NCBI GenBank assembly: GCA_030145845.1 | Contig: JAIXHJ010000003.1 | Location: forward strand, 28,426 to 92,425 | DNA: 64,000 nucleotides | Direction: 5' to 3' | Source of the DNA: Pseudomonadota bacterium | Lineage (GTDB): Bacteria; Pseudomonadota; Gammaproteobacteria; Pseudomonadales; Oceanobacteraceae | Shown here: piece by piece, positions 46,571 to 56,020 of the stretch | Layout: the number at the start of each line of letters is the position of its first letter | Numbering within the stretch: position 1 is the stretch's first letter | Program-made: the position numbers and the translations under genes | The notes under the pieces: model-generated | What the model was told of the DNA's origin: nothing | Seen by the model: the letters and a program-made list of their open reading frames with translations, nothing else | Database searches by the model: none

Positions 46571-46594
46571 AAAAAACGCCGCATAAAGCGGCGT
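46571..46594 (-). terminator. Terminator of the cyclic-nucleotide-domain gene
   Basis: Minus-strand ACGCCGC, loop TTTAT, GCGGCGT, then six T, 13 bases past the stop of the upstream minus-strand gene. It isolates the sRNA promoter from that gene. Confidence 0.85.
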
Positions 46595-46606
46595 TCCCGG
46601 GAGTGG

Positions 46607-47416
46607 TTACGGCTGCTCAGAGCCTTCTTTTTCTTCTTCTTTATCGATCAGCTGCTGGTTAAGAATGGTGATGCGGCGGGCAAAGTTCTCAATCAGGTTC
46701 ACCGCTGCCTTGGGCTGGGCTTCGATCAGCAGCACGAAATCTTTCTGCGGAACGGCCATCACGCTGCATGGCGTGCGGGCAATCACCGTGGCAGAACGGG
46801 GTTCACCGGTGAACACGGCCATGGCACCGAACACTTCTTCCTCACCGATATCACCGACTTTGACGCCGTCGACAAAGACATCCGCTTCGCCGCTGATGAT
46901 GGTGTAAACGTGGTCTGCCGGTTCGCCCTGCTGGATGATGACCTCGCCGGGCTGCACATTCTGGAAGCCGGCGGTGGGGCGGACCTGATCCTTAAACAGG
47001 TCAGCCAGGTAATTCATCATCATGGCATTCTGGCAGACCAGCAGATGGCTCCAGTAATGCTGGCGGCGTTTGTCGCTGTAGATATGGCGCAGGAAGCGGT
47101 CGCGGTCGATGGGAATCAGCTCGACGTATTCGTCGGTACGCAGAATGGGGGTAGGCATATCGAACGCATGGTGGATGCCGATCAGATCGCCTTCGTCAAA
47201 GCTGACCATATTCTGACCGTTTTTGCTCATGTGGATCATACCATCCTGAATCAGGAAGATCTGATCACGGTCAAATACTTCGTACAGGTCATCGACCCCT
47301 TCCAGCTGCACCGGTGCGGCTTCGATCTCGAAATCTTCGAGCAGAACCCGCACCAGCTGCGGAATCCGGCTGGCAAGCTGATCAACGGTTTCGGATGATC
47401 TGCTGTTCAGATACAT
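46607..47416 (-). CDS. Protein with two cyclic-nucleotide-binding-type domains, no output domain
   Basis: The start at 47416 (MYLNSRSSETVDQLA) follows GGGGGAA; the frame opens earlier at 47542. In 269 aa there are two cNMP-type beta-rolls: a divergent one at about 40-125 (DRDQIFLIQDGMIHM, FDEGDLIGI) and a clearer one at about 150-250 (VQPGEVIIQQGEPADHVYTIISGEADVF, EVFGAMAVFTGEPRSATVIA). There is no HTH, so it is not a Crp-like DNA-binding regulator. The tail is acidic (KEEEKEGSEQP). Possibly a sensory adaptor for a kinase or other partner; unknown ligand. Confidence 0.82.
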   Translation of the reverse strand: MYLNSRSSETVDQLASRIPQLVRVLLEDFEIEAAPVQLEGVDDLYEVFDRDQIFLIQDGMIHMSKNGQNMVSFDEGDLIGIHHAFDMPTPILRTDEYVELIPIDRDRFLRHIYSDKRRQHYWSHLLVCQNAMMMNYLADLFKDQVRPTAGFQNVQPGEVIIQQGEPADHVYTIISGEADVFVDGVKVGDIGEEEVFGAMAVFTGEPRSATVIARTPCSVMAVPQKDFVLLIEAQPKAAVNLIENFARRITILNQQLIDKEEEKEGSEQP

Positions 47417-47622
47417 GCTTTCCCCCAATGGTTGCCTCTGCGGGCAATAGGTCAAAGCCCAAGAATGTACCGTAAAACGGCCGCGCCTTGAATAAGCAGC
47501 GCAGGGTATTTTCCGCTTTGTGCCGCAAACCTGATTATTCATGCCCGGGTCTGTGGGCTGGTGAATAACCGGCTGCTGAGTGCGGGTGGGATTGCCTGAG
47601 CCGGTGACCTGTGGGGATAAAA

Positions 47623-47970
47623 TCAGCGCGTCTGCGGCTGGCGCAGACGGATACCATGGGTCACCGACAGCAGAATTTCCTGTGCCGGGATTTCCACCGG
47701 GAAATAGCAGCCACTTATTCTGGCGTCGGCCAGACTGACGCCGTCCATGTTGCAGCCACGGAAATCAATACCGCGCAGATCGGTGCCACGGAAATAAGCA
47801 TCGGTCAGATCCAGTCCCTGCAGGTTGATGTTGCGCAGATCCAGCCCGCGCAGATCACAGCCACGCAGGTCGCAGCTCTGGCCCTGCGCCCGGGCGTCGT
47901 TAAAACCCTGCACGTTATCGTGGCGCAGCATCTGATACAGTGGGTCCTGGCTGATGACAGGTGTTGGCAT
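47623..47970 (-). CDS. Pentapeptide repeat protein, 115 aa
   Basis: Residues about 33-80 carry successive A(D/N)LxG-type repeats (CDLRG CDLRG LDLRN INLQG LDLTD and on) that would form a right-handed quadrilateral beta-helix. Short members of the group include gyrase-interacting proteins such as Qnr, but this one has only about ten coils and no clear loops, so a gyrase role is not supported. It is divergent from polB. Confidence 0.82.
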   Translation of the reverse strand: MPTPVISQDPLYQMLRHDNVQGFNDARAQGQSCDLRGCDLRGLDLRNINLQGLDLTDAYFRGTDLRGIDFRGCNMDGVSLADARISGCYFPVEIPAQEILLSVTHGIRLRQPQTR

Positions 47971-48027
47971 ATTCAGCTTCCTTTATAATTCCGCTTCCGC
48001 ATATACACAGAGTATAGACGCTTCACC

Positions 48028-50427
48028 ATGAAGGCTTTTCTGCTGACCAGCAGCTGGCATGACGATGATCAGGGGACACAGCTGACGTTCTGGTGGCATA
48101 CAGAGCAGGGCCCGGTGCGTCAGTGTGTGAGGCAGCCGTCGGTCTGTTTTATTGACGCCAGTGCCGCAGAAAAGGCGCGCGCCTGTGCCAGCGCCCTGAA
48201 CTGGCCGGTCCATATCGCCGATGTGCCGCTGCAGAGTTTTGCCGCTCAGCCGGCCAGTGCCTGCTATCTGCCATCCGCTTACGTTTACCGCTGGCGCGAT
48301 GTTCTGGCCGGGCAGGGGATTATTTGCCGGGAAGTAGATATCCGTCCCACCGACCGTTATCTGATGGAGCGCTTTATTTATGGTTCGGCCCGGCTCAGTG
48401 GCGGATTACAGCCACACCCGGACTATCCTTTTCTGCAGCTGACGGACGGCCGTATCCGGAGTGTGCCACGGGCCACCGCTCTGCCGCCGTTAACCCTGCT
48501 GTCGCTGGATATCGAAACCTCCTTCCCGCGCCGCGGTCAGCCTGACCGGCTGTTTTCGGTCGGTTTTTACAGCGCAGGTATAGCCTGTGTGCTGATGATC
48601 GGCGATCCGGCGCAGAGCACCGACAGCCTGCGTTTTTTTACCGGCGAAGAACAATTGCTGGACGCCTCGCTGGCACTGATCAATGAGATTGATCCTGATG
48701 TGATCATCGGCTGGAACGTGGTGCAGTTCGACTTTGATTTTCTGCGCCGTAAATGTCAGGAGCACGGGCGGGAATTCAGCATCGGCCGTGATGGCAGTGC
48801 GTTGCAGTGGCGCCAGAGCAGCACCAATCCGGAACGCATTTTTCTGCACATTGCCGGTCGGGTGGTACTGGATGGCATCGACCTGCTGCGCAATGCGACC
48901 TGGCAGTTTGAGAGCTTCGCACTCAATGATGTGGCCGCGCATTTTCTTGGTGACGGTAAGCTGCTGCACGGCGAGCAGCGCGGTGATGATATTGAACGTC
49001 TGTTTCACGACGATAAGCCCGCTCTGGCCGCTTATAATTTAAAAGACTGTGAGCTGGTGTGGCGTATTTTTGAACGCGCCGGGCTGCTGGATTTTGCCAT
49101 GGAACGGGCGCATATGACCGGCCTGCTGATGGACCGTATGGGCGGCTCTGTGGCGGCATTTGAAAATCTGTATCTGCCCAGATTACACCGTGCCGGCTAT
49201 GTGGCACCGAATATCGGTGAAGGCTGGCATGAGCAGAAAAGCCCGGGCGGTTACGTGATGGATTCCCGCCCGGGTTTATTTGAACATGTGCTGGTGCTGG
49301 ATTTTAAAAGTCTGTACCCGTCCATTATCCGGACCTTCAAAATTGACCCGATGGGGCTGACCGCAGGGTTACAGCTGGCAGAAAATTGTGTGGCCGATAA
49401 AAGCGCCGTGCCGGGTTTTTTTGGTGGCCGTTTTCATCAGCAGCAACATATTCTGCCCGACCTCATCCGTATGCTGGGTGAGAAGCGCGAACAGGCGAAA
49501 AAAGCCGGCAATAAAGCGCTAAGTCAGGCGATTAAAGTCATTATGGCATCCTGCTACGGCGTGCTGGGATCGGAAGGCTGCCGTTTTTACGATACCCGTT
49601 TATCCAGTTCCATTACCAAACGTGGCCATCAGATTATTCAGCAGAGTTCCGGCTGGATTGAAGAGCAGGGTTATGACGTGATTTACGGCGATACCGACTC
49701 GGTATTTGTCTGGCTGAAGCGCAGTGTCAGTGATGAGGAAGCCGATGCCATCGGTCAGCAGCTGGCCGGCGGACTGAATCAGTGGTGGAGGCAACGGCTG
49801 CAGCAGGAATTCGCCATCGACAGCTTTCTGGAAATGGAATACGAAACCCATTACCGGCGCTTTTTTATGCCGTCTATCCGCGGTGAAGAAACCGGCAGTA
49901 AAAAACGCTATGCCGGTCTGGTCCGCAATGCGGCCGGCGGTGAAGACATGGTATTCAAAGGGCTGGAAGCCGTGCGCAGTGACTGGACGCCACTGGCCCG
50001 CCGTTTTCAGCGTGAACTGTACCGCCGCATTTTTATGCAGGAACCGTATGACCTGTGGCTGCGTCAGCAGGTACAGGCATTACTGGCGGGTCAGCTGGAT
50101 GCGGAACTGGTGTACCGCAAACGTCTGCGCCGGCCACTGAGTGCTTATCAGCGGAATATACCGCCACATGCCCAGGCCGCTGCCCGGCTGGAGCAGTGGC
50201 TGGCGGTCAAAGGTCTGCCATCACGTTTTGCCGACCGCGGCGGCTGGATCAGTTACCGCATGACGGTGGCCGGGCCGGAACCTGTGTGGCCCGATGGCTC
50301 CGCCGGCAGTGCCGCGGATTACCATCATTATCTGGAAAAACAGATTCAGCCGCCGGCGGAATCCATTTTTCAGTTTACCGGTGATGATTTTGCCGCCCTT
50401 TCCGGGCTACAGTTGTCATTATTTTAA
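48028..50427 (+). CDS. polB: DNA polymerase II (family B)
   Basis: A 799-aa replicative-repair polymerase used in restart and lesion bypass. Exonuclease motif I is SLDIETSF (about residue 156), exo II is within IIGWNVVQFDFDFL, and exo III within AYNLKDCELVW; polymerase motif A is LDFKSLYPSII, motif B KVIMASCYGVLGS and motif C YGDTDSVF. All catalytic acids are present. In E. coli the gene is SOS-controlled; no LexA box was seen in the 57-bp gap before it. Confidence 0.95.
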   Translation: MKAFLLTSSWHDDDQGTQLTFWWHTEQGPVRQCVRQPSVCFIDASAAEKARACASALNWPVHIADVPLQSFAAQPASACYLPSAYVYRWRDVLAGQGIICREVDIRPTDRYLMERFIYGSARLSGGLQPHPDYPFLQLTDGRIRSVPRATALPPLTLLSLDIETSFPRRGQPDRLFSVGFYSAGIACVLMIGDPAQSTDSLRFFTGEEQLLDASLALINEIDPDVIIGWNVVQFDFDFLRRKCQEHGREFSIGRDGSALQWRQSSTNPERIFLHIAGRVVLDGIDLLRNATWQFESFALNDVAAHFLGDGKLLHGEQRGDDIERLFHDDKPALAAYNLKDCELVWRIFERAGLLDFAMERAHMTGLLMDRMGGSVAAFENLYLPRLHRAGYVAPNIGEGWHEQKSPGGYVMDSRPGLFEHVLVLDFKSLYPSIIRTFKIDPMGLTAGLQLAENCVADKSAVPGFFGGRFHQQQHILPDLIRMLGEKREQAKKAGNKALSQAIKVIMASCYGVLGSEGCRFYDTRLSSSITKRGHQIIQQSSGWIEEQGYDVIYGDTDSVFVWLKRSVSDEEADAIGQQLAGGLNQWWRQRLQQEFAIDSFLEMEYETHYRRFFMPSIRGEETGSKKRYAGLVRNAAGGEDMVFKGLEAVRSDWTPLARRFQRELYRRIFMQEPYDLWLRQQVQALLAGQLDAELVYRKRLRRPLSAYQRNIPPHAQAAARLEQWLAVKGLPSRFADRGGWISYRMTVAGPEPVWPDGSAGSAADYHHYLEKQIQPPAESIFQFTGDDFAALSGLQLSLF

Positions 50428-50452
50428 CGGCATGGGTGACTCAGAGGCATTT

Positions 50453-51418
50453 ATGATAAGAACATTATTAGTGCTCGGTGACGGCAGTATCCGCCAGGGA
50501 GACGAGGCGCTGATTGACGACTGGCGCCGGCAGCCGGACAGCCGTTTATGGCTGGATATTTATGCAGAGGACAGCCGTGTTGAAGAACAGCTGCTGCTGA
50601 GCATGAACTGCCATCCGCTGGCCATCAAGGATGCGCTGCGCGAACGCCATCCGCCGAAGCTGGAAGAATTCAGTGACCACACTTTTATTCTCTACCGTGG
50701 CATTGCCAGTTTTGATAACGAGCTGAACCATGCCGGGCAGTCGATTGCCTTTTTTGTTTCATCGCGTTGTCTGATCAGCCGCCACCCGCAGGCGGCCATG
50801 AGCATTGATAAGCTGATGGAAGACGGGGCGGTGGCCCAGCTGCAGAAGAGCCCAGCGCATCTGGCGCTGCGCATTATGCATAATTCGGCCGGTATTTATC
50901 TGGAAAACCTGCTTGCTTTCGAAGAGCGGCTCAGCGATCTGGAAGACATTCTGATTGATCATGGTGACGATCAGCTGATGCGTGAACTGGTGCATTACCG
51001 TTCACGGCTGGTCAAACTGCGGCGCACGTTCAATTACCATAAAAACATTACCGATGAACTGAAGGGCGGCGAGTACGAGCGCTTCCCGGATGAGGACAGC
51101 ATCAGCCATGTGCTGACTGATCTGCACGACCGTTTTGAACGGCTGCACAGCCTGGCCCAGATGTTCTATGACCTGTGTGGTGATCTGGTGGACGGTTATA
51201 TTTCCATCACTTCCCATCAGCTGAACAGCACCATGCGCATACTGACGGTGATTACGGCGATTTTTGTTCCGCTCGGTTTTCTCGCCGGTCTGTACGGGAT
51301 GAACTTCGATTATATTCCTGAGCTGAAGGTGCAGGGCGGGTACTTCATTCTGCTGGGCGTGATGGGCACGCTGGCTGTGGGGCTGCTGTATCTGTTCCGC
51401 CGTATGCGCTGGCTCTGA
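50453..51418 (+). CDS. CorA-family divalent metal transporter, ZntB-like
   Basis: A 321-aa protein with a long soluble, helical N-terminal part, a membrane-proximal coiled coil and two C-terminal helices. The pore signature YGMNFDYIPEL (GMN motif) is present between the helices (about residues 281-291), and the tail is LFRRMRWL. The ATG at 50453 is preceded by AGAGG; the frame opens earlier in polB. Zinc efflux/uptake ZntB or magnesium CorA cannot be separated with confidence. Confidence 0.88.
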   Translation: MIRTLLVLGDGSIRQGDEALIDDWRRQPDSRLWLDIYAEDSRVEEQLLLSMNCHPLAIKDALRERHPPKLEEFSDHTFILYRGIASFDNELNHAGQSIAFFVSSRCLISRHPQAAMSIDKLMEDGAVAQLQKSPAHLALRIMHNSAGIYLENLLAFEERLSDLEDILIDHGDDQLMRELVHYRSRLVKLRRTFNYHKNITDELKGGEYERFPDEDSISHVLTDLHDRFERLHSLAQMFYDLCGDLVDGYISITSHQLNSTMRILTVITAIFVPLGFLAGLYGMNFDYIPELKVQGGYFILLGVMGTLAVGLLYLFRRMRWL

Positions 51419-51432
51419 GACGGGCGGCCGCT

Positions 51433-52383
51433 TCAGTTAAGAACCGGCATACGGTCGACCAGAATCACCAGCAGGCTGAGCCAGAAAATAATGCCGATGG
51501 CAAACACGACGCGGGAAATATTACGGAATTTATCTTCCCGCGGCTGAATGCCTTTCAGGCGCATGGTCAGCTGGGTGGTGAAATTCACCGACGCAATGTT
51601 GACCAGCAACAGCGCCAGTGCGCCATAGGCAGCATCCCAGTGCTGGGTGGCAAGCATAATGCCCAACGTCACCGTTGGCGGCAGTAATGCCACCGCCACC
51701 ATAACCCCGACCAGTACCGACGATACCCCGGTGGTGATTGACAGGGCTGCCGCTGCACCGGAAGCCAGCGCCAGCGCCATGCTGCTCATGCCGACATGGG
51801 TGCGGCTCATCAGTTCATCAGTCATGGTCAGATCGGGATACAGCAGGCCGATGCCATAAGCAATCATCAGCGCAATAACAATGCCTGACAGCAGGGTGCC
51901 GAGTGCGCGGCGCACTTCTTTCAGGTGGCCAAGAGTGGTGGCCAGCGACAGCGCCAGGTTGGGGCCGAGCAGGGGCGCAATCACCATGGCGCCGATAATG
52001 ACGGCCACGTTATTCTCAATCAGGCCGATGGCGGCCACGATGGTGGACAGGAACACCAGCATGACAAACTGCAGATCAAGCTGGCTGTCAGCATTCAGCT
52101 GGCTGGATAAGGATTCCCGCGTCAGAGCGGATTTTTTCAGGCTCTCGTTCGGCAGTGCCAGCTCCAGCGGATGCACCAGCACGCGGAAATTATTGCGGCC
52201 CTCCATCATGCCCTGCAGCTGATCCAGTACTTTCTGCGACTTTTCGTTGCCCAGCAGGATTTTGACCGCGGTCTGATTATCACGCTGACCACTGATCCAG
52301 ACGTCACTGACTTCGTTGCGTTTGGCCAGACGGATAATTTCATCTTCGTTGGAGGTGGGAGCGATGACTTCGATGATAAGCAT
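51433..52383 (-). CDS. DUF389 (TIGR00341-type) membrane protein
   Basis: A 316-aa protein with a soluble N-terminal domain of about 90 residues and then about six hydrophobic helices. DUF389 hallmarks are IGLIENNVAVIIGAMVIAPLLGPNLALSLA and VGVMVAVALLPPTVTLG. Function unproven; often tied to transport or stress. It converges with the CorA-like gene, 14 bp apart. Confidence 0.88.
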   Translation of the reverse strand: MLIIEVIAPTSNEDEIIRLAKRNEVSDVWISGQRDNQTAVKILLGNEKSQKVLDQLQGMMEGRNNFRVLVHPLELALPNESLKKSALTRESLSSQLNADSQLDLQFVMLVFLSTIVAAIGLIENNVAVIIGAMVIAPLLGPNLALSLATTLGHLKEVRRALGTLLSGIVIALMIAYGIGLLYPDLTMTDELMSRTHVGMSSMALALASGAAAALSITTGVSSVLVGVMVAVALLPPTVTLGIMLATQHWDAAYGALALLLVNIASVNFTTQLTMRLKGIQPREDKFRNISRVVFAIGIIFWLSLLVILVDRMPVLN

Positions 52384-52452
52384 GGAGAGACTTCCTGTAA
52401 CACAGCTGCAGGAAGGGTACGTAAATTTCAGCGCCGGCGGAAGCCGGCATAT

Positions 52453-52480
52453 AAAAAAGGCTGCCCGGGGCAGCCTTTTT
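52453..52480. terminator. Bidirectional terminator between the DUF389 and porin genes
   Basis: Seven-base arms GGCTGCC / GGCAGCC with a three-base loop, with A and T runs of five or six on either side. It ends the porin gene on the minus strand. Confidence 0.8.
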
Positions 52481-52497
52481 CCGCTGCGGTTGTGCCG

Positions 52498-53646
52498 TCA
52501 GAACTGATAGCCCATGCCCAGATTGAAGCCGTCGGCGTTGCCGGCATCGTCATTCTGCAGCTGGTAATCAGCCTTGAAGACCACATCCGGGTGCGGGAAG
52601 TAGCTGAAACCGAAGTCGGTCTGCGCTGCATCCACATCCGTCTGCAGGGTCCAGTTGCTCTGACGGGCGAAAATTCCCCATTGCTCTGCCGGTTTCCAGG
52701 ACAGCTCTGCGTAGCCGCCTTCCTGTACATCCTGCTCGGCCTCGGCGGCTTCGTCACCTTCCAGATCCCAGCGTGCATAAAGGGCTTTGGCGGTAATGCC
52801 GCGCCACTGATAGATAACATGACCGCCAAGCAGGGTTGCTGAGTCTGCGTAGGAGTCTGCAGCACTCTGATCCAGGTCCGGCTGATACTGAGCATAAGCT
52901 GACAGTTCCAGACCGGCGATCCCGGTGTATTTGATGCGGGCGGTGGTGGCGAGATCGAAGACGTCGGCGTTGGAGGTTTTCTGCTTGCCGGCTTTCAGGT
53001 TAAACGGTTCAGCATCGGCATCTGTGGTCGGATCTTCGGTTTTCAGACCTTCAGAAATCATGATGTCGTAGCTGATACCATTGCTGAAGTTCTGGCTGTA
53101 CATGATACCGCCGACATACCAGGTGGTCGGGATGACTGTCGTTTCAATTACCGGGCGCTCAGTACCGTAATAAAATACCGGTTCGTGAGTTTCGTTAATA
53201 ATGCCCACCGGAGTAAGGATAATACCGGTTTTCAGCTGCTGGCTGTCTGACAGGTCCATTTCGATATAGGCCTGTTCCAGCTCAACGGCGCCATCGCCAT
53301 CGGAACCCGGTACGACGGTATGTTCGATTTCCACTTCGGAATGAAAACGGATGCTGTCACTGAAGTCATAACCGACAAACAGAACCCAGCGGCGGAAATC
53401 CAGTGAGCGCTGGTCTTCACCATCCACGTCCAGATGGTTGTAGTTCAGTTCACCATAGCCACCGAAGTGAATGCGGCTTTCACTCTGTTGTGCAGGGGTG
53501 CTGTCCACGGCTTCGGCCAGCATTTCCAGTTTTTCATTCAGTTCTTTTACCTGTGCCTGCAGGTCAGCGATGCTGGTCTGTTCATCAGCATAACTGAGGT
53601 TGGCCAGGGCAATACTCAGCAGCAGTGGGGCAGTTGCTTTTTTCAT
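52498..53646 (-). CDS. Outer-membrane beta-barrel (phosphate-porin-like), 382 aa
   Basis: Signal peptide (MKKATAPLLLSIALANLSYA), a short coiled coil at about 25-50 (SIADLQAQVKELNEKLEMLA), then many amphipathic strands and a final Phe (NLGMGYQF) for outer-membrane insertion. It resembles OprO/OprP-type and short-coiled-coil porins of gammaproteobacteria, but the substrate is not readable. It is on the same strand as the imelysin genes and follows them by 47 bp, so it may belong to the same transcript. Confidence 0.85.
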   Translation of the reverse strand: MKKATAPLLLSIALANLSYADEQTSIADLQAQVKELNEKLEMLAEAVDSTPAQQSESRIHFGGYGELNYNHLDVDGEDQRSLDFRRWVLFVGYDFSDSIRFHSEVEIEHTVVPGSDGDGAVELEQAYIEMDLSDSQQLKTGIILTPVGIINETHEPVFYYGTERPVIETTVIPTTWYVGGIMYSQNFSNGISYDIMISEGLKTEDPTTDADAEPFNLKAGKQKTSNADVFDLATTARIKYTGIAGLELSAYAQYQPDLDQSAADSYADSATLLGGHVIYQWRGITAKALYARWDLEGDEAAEAEQDVQEGGYAELSWKPAEQWGIFARQSNWTLQTDVDAAQTDFGFSYFPHPDVVFKADYQLQNDDAGNADGFNLGMGYQF

Positions 53647-53692
53647 GTCGGAATCCTGTTTAACGGTTTATATCTGAATAATGTTCCGGCGC

Positions 53693-54775
53693 TCAGTCGC
53701 CGTCTGAAAAATTAATGCCGAGCGTGACATCCAGGCTGTCAGGAATTTCGCGTTTGAAATTTCCGTCCAGCAGTGCGGCCGCTGCGTTAAAGGTGGTGGC
53801 ATCCTGATCGGCAACCGCATCACGGGCCATCTGAATATTTTCTTCCACCGTGTCGACATTGCCGCTGTTGCCGGAGGCTGCCATCAGCGAAAAAATCGTC
53901 ACAACAGTGTCTTCATTACCGGCCAGCATCCGTTCAATCTGATCAATGCTTTCACTGACCAGCGTCCAGGAATTATCCGCCAGCGGCGCAACATTGCTGA
54001 CCACATCGCGGTTCTGCAGATAATCCAGATATTCCTGCACCGCTGTAATCAGGCCGGTCAGGGATTCCGAACCATCCGGTAATTCACCGCTGTTAAAGAT
54101 GCTGATAAAGGGTGTGCTGGTGCCGGTGTAGGCAACCTGCCAGCCATCCTCAACATAGTCTGCGCGACTCTGCAGTTGGGTGGTCAGCCCGGTCAGTACG
54201 GCGCATTTACGGCTTTCGCTGTTGTATTCCGCGACGATATCGGCCGTGGCAGTACTGTGTGTGGCTGAGGTTTCGAAGGCGGCAATTTCAATCGCCGGCA
54301 AGCCGACTTTGTTGAACGTCAGGGCACTGAAAAAGTCATCGTCCAGGGTATCGGCAGACGCCAGCCAGTCAGCGATGGCTGTGCGGATAGTGCTGGTGTA
54401 GTCGTCACCACGCAGGCGGTAGGAATCAATGTACTGATAGGCCGGAAAAACCAGATCATCATCCAGCGGACCAAAATTAAACGGCAGCAGCCGGTACCAG
54501 GCTGCACTGGTTGTCTGCCATTGTGTCTGCAGTGCCGACAGGTTGCTGTCAGAAACCGCCGCACAGAAGGTGTCGGCTGCAGAATTCAGCGCTTCCGCTT
54601 CACTGGCAAAGTCATTCACGGCGGTGAGAATGGTCTGCTCGGCAATTTCCTGTACGGCTTTATCGAGAGACCCTTCAGTCAGGGCCGCTTCGTCGTTCTG
54701 CCGTTCACCACCACAGGCAGCCAGCGCAGCACTCAGCAGCAGCGCGGCAGGTTTTAAACAGTCTGAATACGTCAT
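53693..54775 (-). CDS. Imelysin-family lipoprotein, second copy (degenerate motif)
   Basis: A 360-aa lipoprotein: signal with lipobox LAAC followed by GGER, then helical imelysin fold. Where imelysins of the iron-binding type have G-x-H-x-x-E, this one reads G-L-P-A-I-E, so the His is missing and direct metal binding at that site is doubtful. Such His-less paralogues often accompany a canonical one in the same operon, as here. It lies 14 bp downstream of the DUF1513 gene. Confidence 0.85.
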   Translation of the reverse strand: MTYSDCLKPAALLLSAALAACGGERQNDEAALTEGSLDKAVQEIAEQTILTAVNDFASEAEALNSAADTFCAAVSDSNLSALQTQWQTTSAAWYRLLPFNFGPLDDDLVFPAYQYIDSYRLRGDDYTSTIRTAIADWLASADTLDDDFFSALTFNKVGLPAIEIAAFETSATHSTATADIVAEYNSESRKCAVLTGLTTQLQSRADYVEDGWQVAYTGTSTPFISIFNSGELPDGSESLTGLITAVQEYLDYLQNRDVVSNVAPLADNSWTLVSESIDQIERMLAGNEDTVVTIFSLMAASGNSGNVDTVEENIQMARDAVADQDATTFNAAAALLDGNFKREIPDSLDVTLGINFSDGD

Positions 54776-54789
54776 GGTTGTCTCAGCTC

Positions 54790-55983
54790 TCAGGCAATGT
54801 TTTGCGGTATTTTCACGGTAAATAAATGGTTGTCCCAGTGCATGCCGGAAAACTTCATGCGCCGGGATTTTTCTTCTTTCATGGTAAGGGCGTTAATCTG
54901 CCGGATCTCACCGTAGGAATTCGACAGAACGAAATAACGCTGATCGAGCGTGGTGGTCAGACCACACACATCGTGAAAGGCGTGATAACCGGTCAGCTCG
55001 CCGCTGTCGATATTCCAGAAGGCTGCCAGGTCACCGCGCGGGCTGGTAAAACCGGCAATGCGTTCGCGGCTGTTAATGGCAACGCTGCCCATATAATCGT
55101 TAAAGCGCGTCATCAGTGTCTGTGGTGCGGTCAGTGGGACGAGCTCAGGCTGACCGGGTTTATGCACGGCACCCAGATTGACCAGATGATTGTCGCTCAT
55201 GGCCGGACGCTGTACCTGGGTGGCGACGGCGACGGTACCGTCATCGGCGACATCCAGATGACGGATACTGGCTTTGCTTTCCGCTAAGCGGTACTGGCCC
55301 AGCAGTTCACCGCTGGCGGCATCGATATACACCAGTGATGAATCCATACGATCGGCATTCAGGATTTTACGGCCGCTGTCGGGATGTGTACGCAAACCGC
55401 CATTGGCTACTACCAGGGTTTTCTGATCGGGCATCAGCAGCATCTGATGCGGGCCGGTGCCGTGGGTCAGGTATTCGCCGACAATCTGATAATGCTCTGT
55501 TTCACGGATCACCAGTTTGCCGGTGCCGCTGCGGTAATCCGACTCAGTGGAAAACATCAGCTGCCCGTCGGGGGTAAAGGCGCCATGACCGTGCATGTGA
55601 TGGCCTTCGGCGCTGTCGAAACGCTGCACGACGTTACCGCTGCGGATATCCACGACCATGCCGTGAGTACCGGGGCTGCGGGAGTAAAGCACCATCAGCC
55701 AGGGTTTGTGCGGATGCTGGGCTGCACCATGGCCGCGGAAACCGGACAGGGCAGTCGTGGCGGATGATGAGGCCGGATTAATCCAGCTCATGGCAAAATG
55801 CCGGCTGCCAGCGCCCTGGGCTGATACCCAGGCTTCCTGTGGTTGCGCAGAGGTGCCGGCGGCAAGCGCCCGGACTGACAGCGGCAGTGCACTCAGTGCG
55901 GCAACGCCGGAGAGAAAATGCCGGCGTGAAATCCGGGAGGCATCCGCGGCAGAGGTCTGTTGAGGTATTGCGGTTGATGTCAT
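54790..55983 (-). CDS. DUF1513 periplasmic protein with Tat signal
   Basis: A 397-aa protein. The ATG at 55983 fits AGGAG by spacing better than the GTG at 55989. The N-terminal twin-arginine motif S-R-R-H-F-L shows export in folded form. The rest is a seven-bladed propeller-like sequence with repeats (HGAFTPDGQLMFSTESDY, HLDVADDGTVAVATQ) and several His/Met-rich pieces (GHHMHGHGAF). Members travel with imelysin and di-heme proteins in iron-regulated loci. Function unproven. Confidence 0.87.
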   Translation of the reverse strand: MTSTAIPQQTSAADASRISRRHFLSGVAALSALPLSVRALAAGTSAQPQEAWVSAQGAGSRHFAMSWINPASSSATTALSGFRGHGAAQHPHKPWLMVLYSRSPGTHGMVVDIRSGNVVQRFDSAEGHHMHGHGAFTPDGQLMFSTESDYRSGTGKLVIRETEHYQIVGEYLTHGTGPHQMLLMPDQKTLVVANGGLRTHPDSGRKILNADRMDSSLVYIDAASGELLGQYRLAESKASIRHLDVADDGTVAVATQVQRPAMSDNHLVNLGAVHKPGQPELVPLTAPQTLMTRFNDYMGSVAINSRERIAGFTSPRGDLAAFWNIDSGELTGYHAFHDVCGLTTTLDQRYFVLSNSYGEIRQINALTMKEEKSRRMKFSGMHWDNHLFTVKIPQNIA

Positions 55984-56020
55984 ACACACTCCTCAGTCAC
56001 CGGATTGTTGATCCGGTGAC

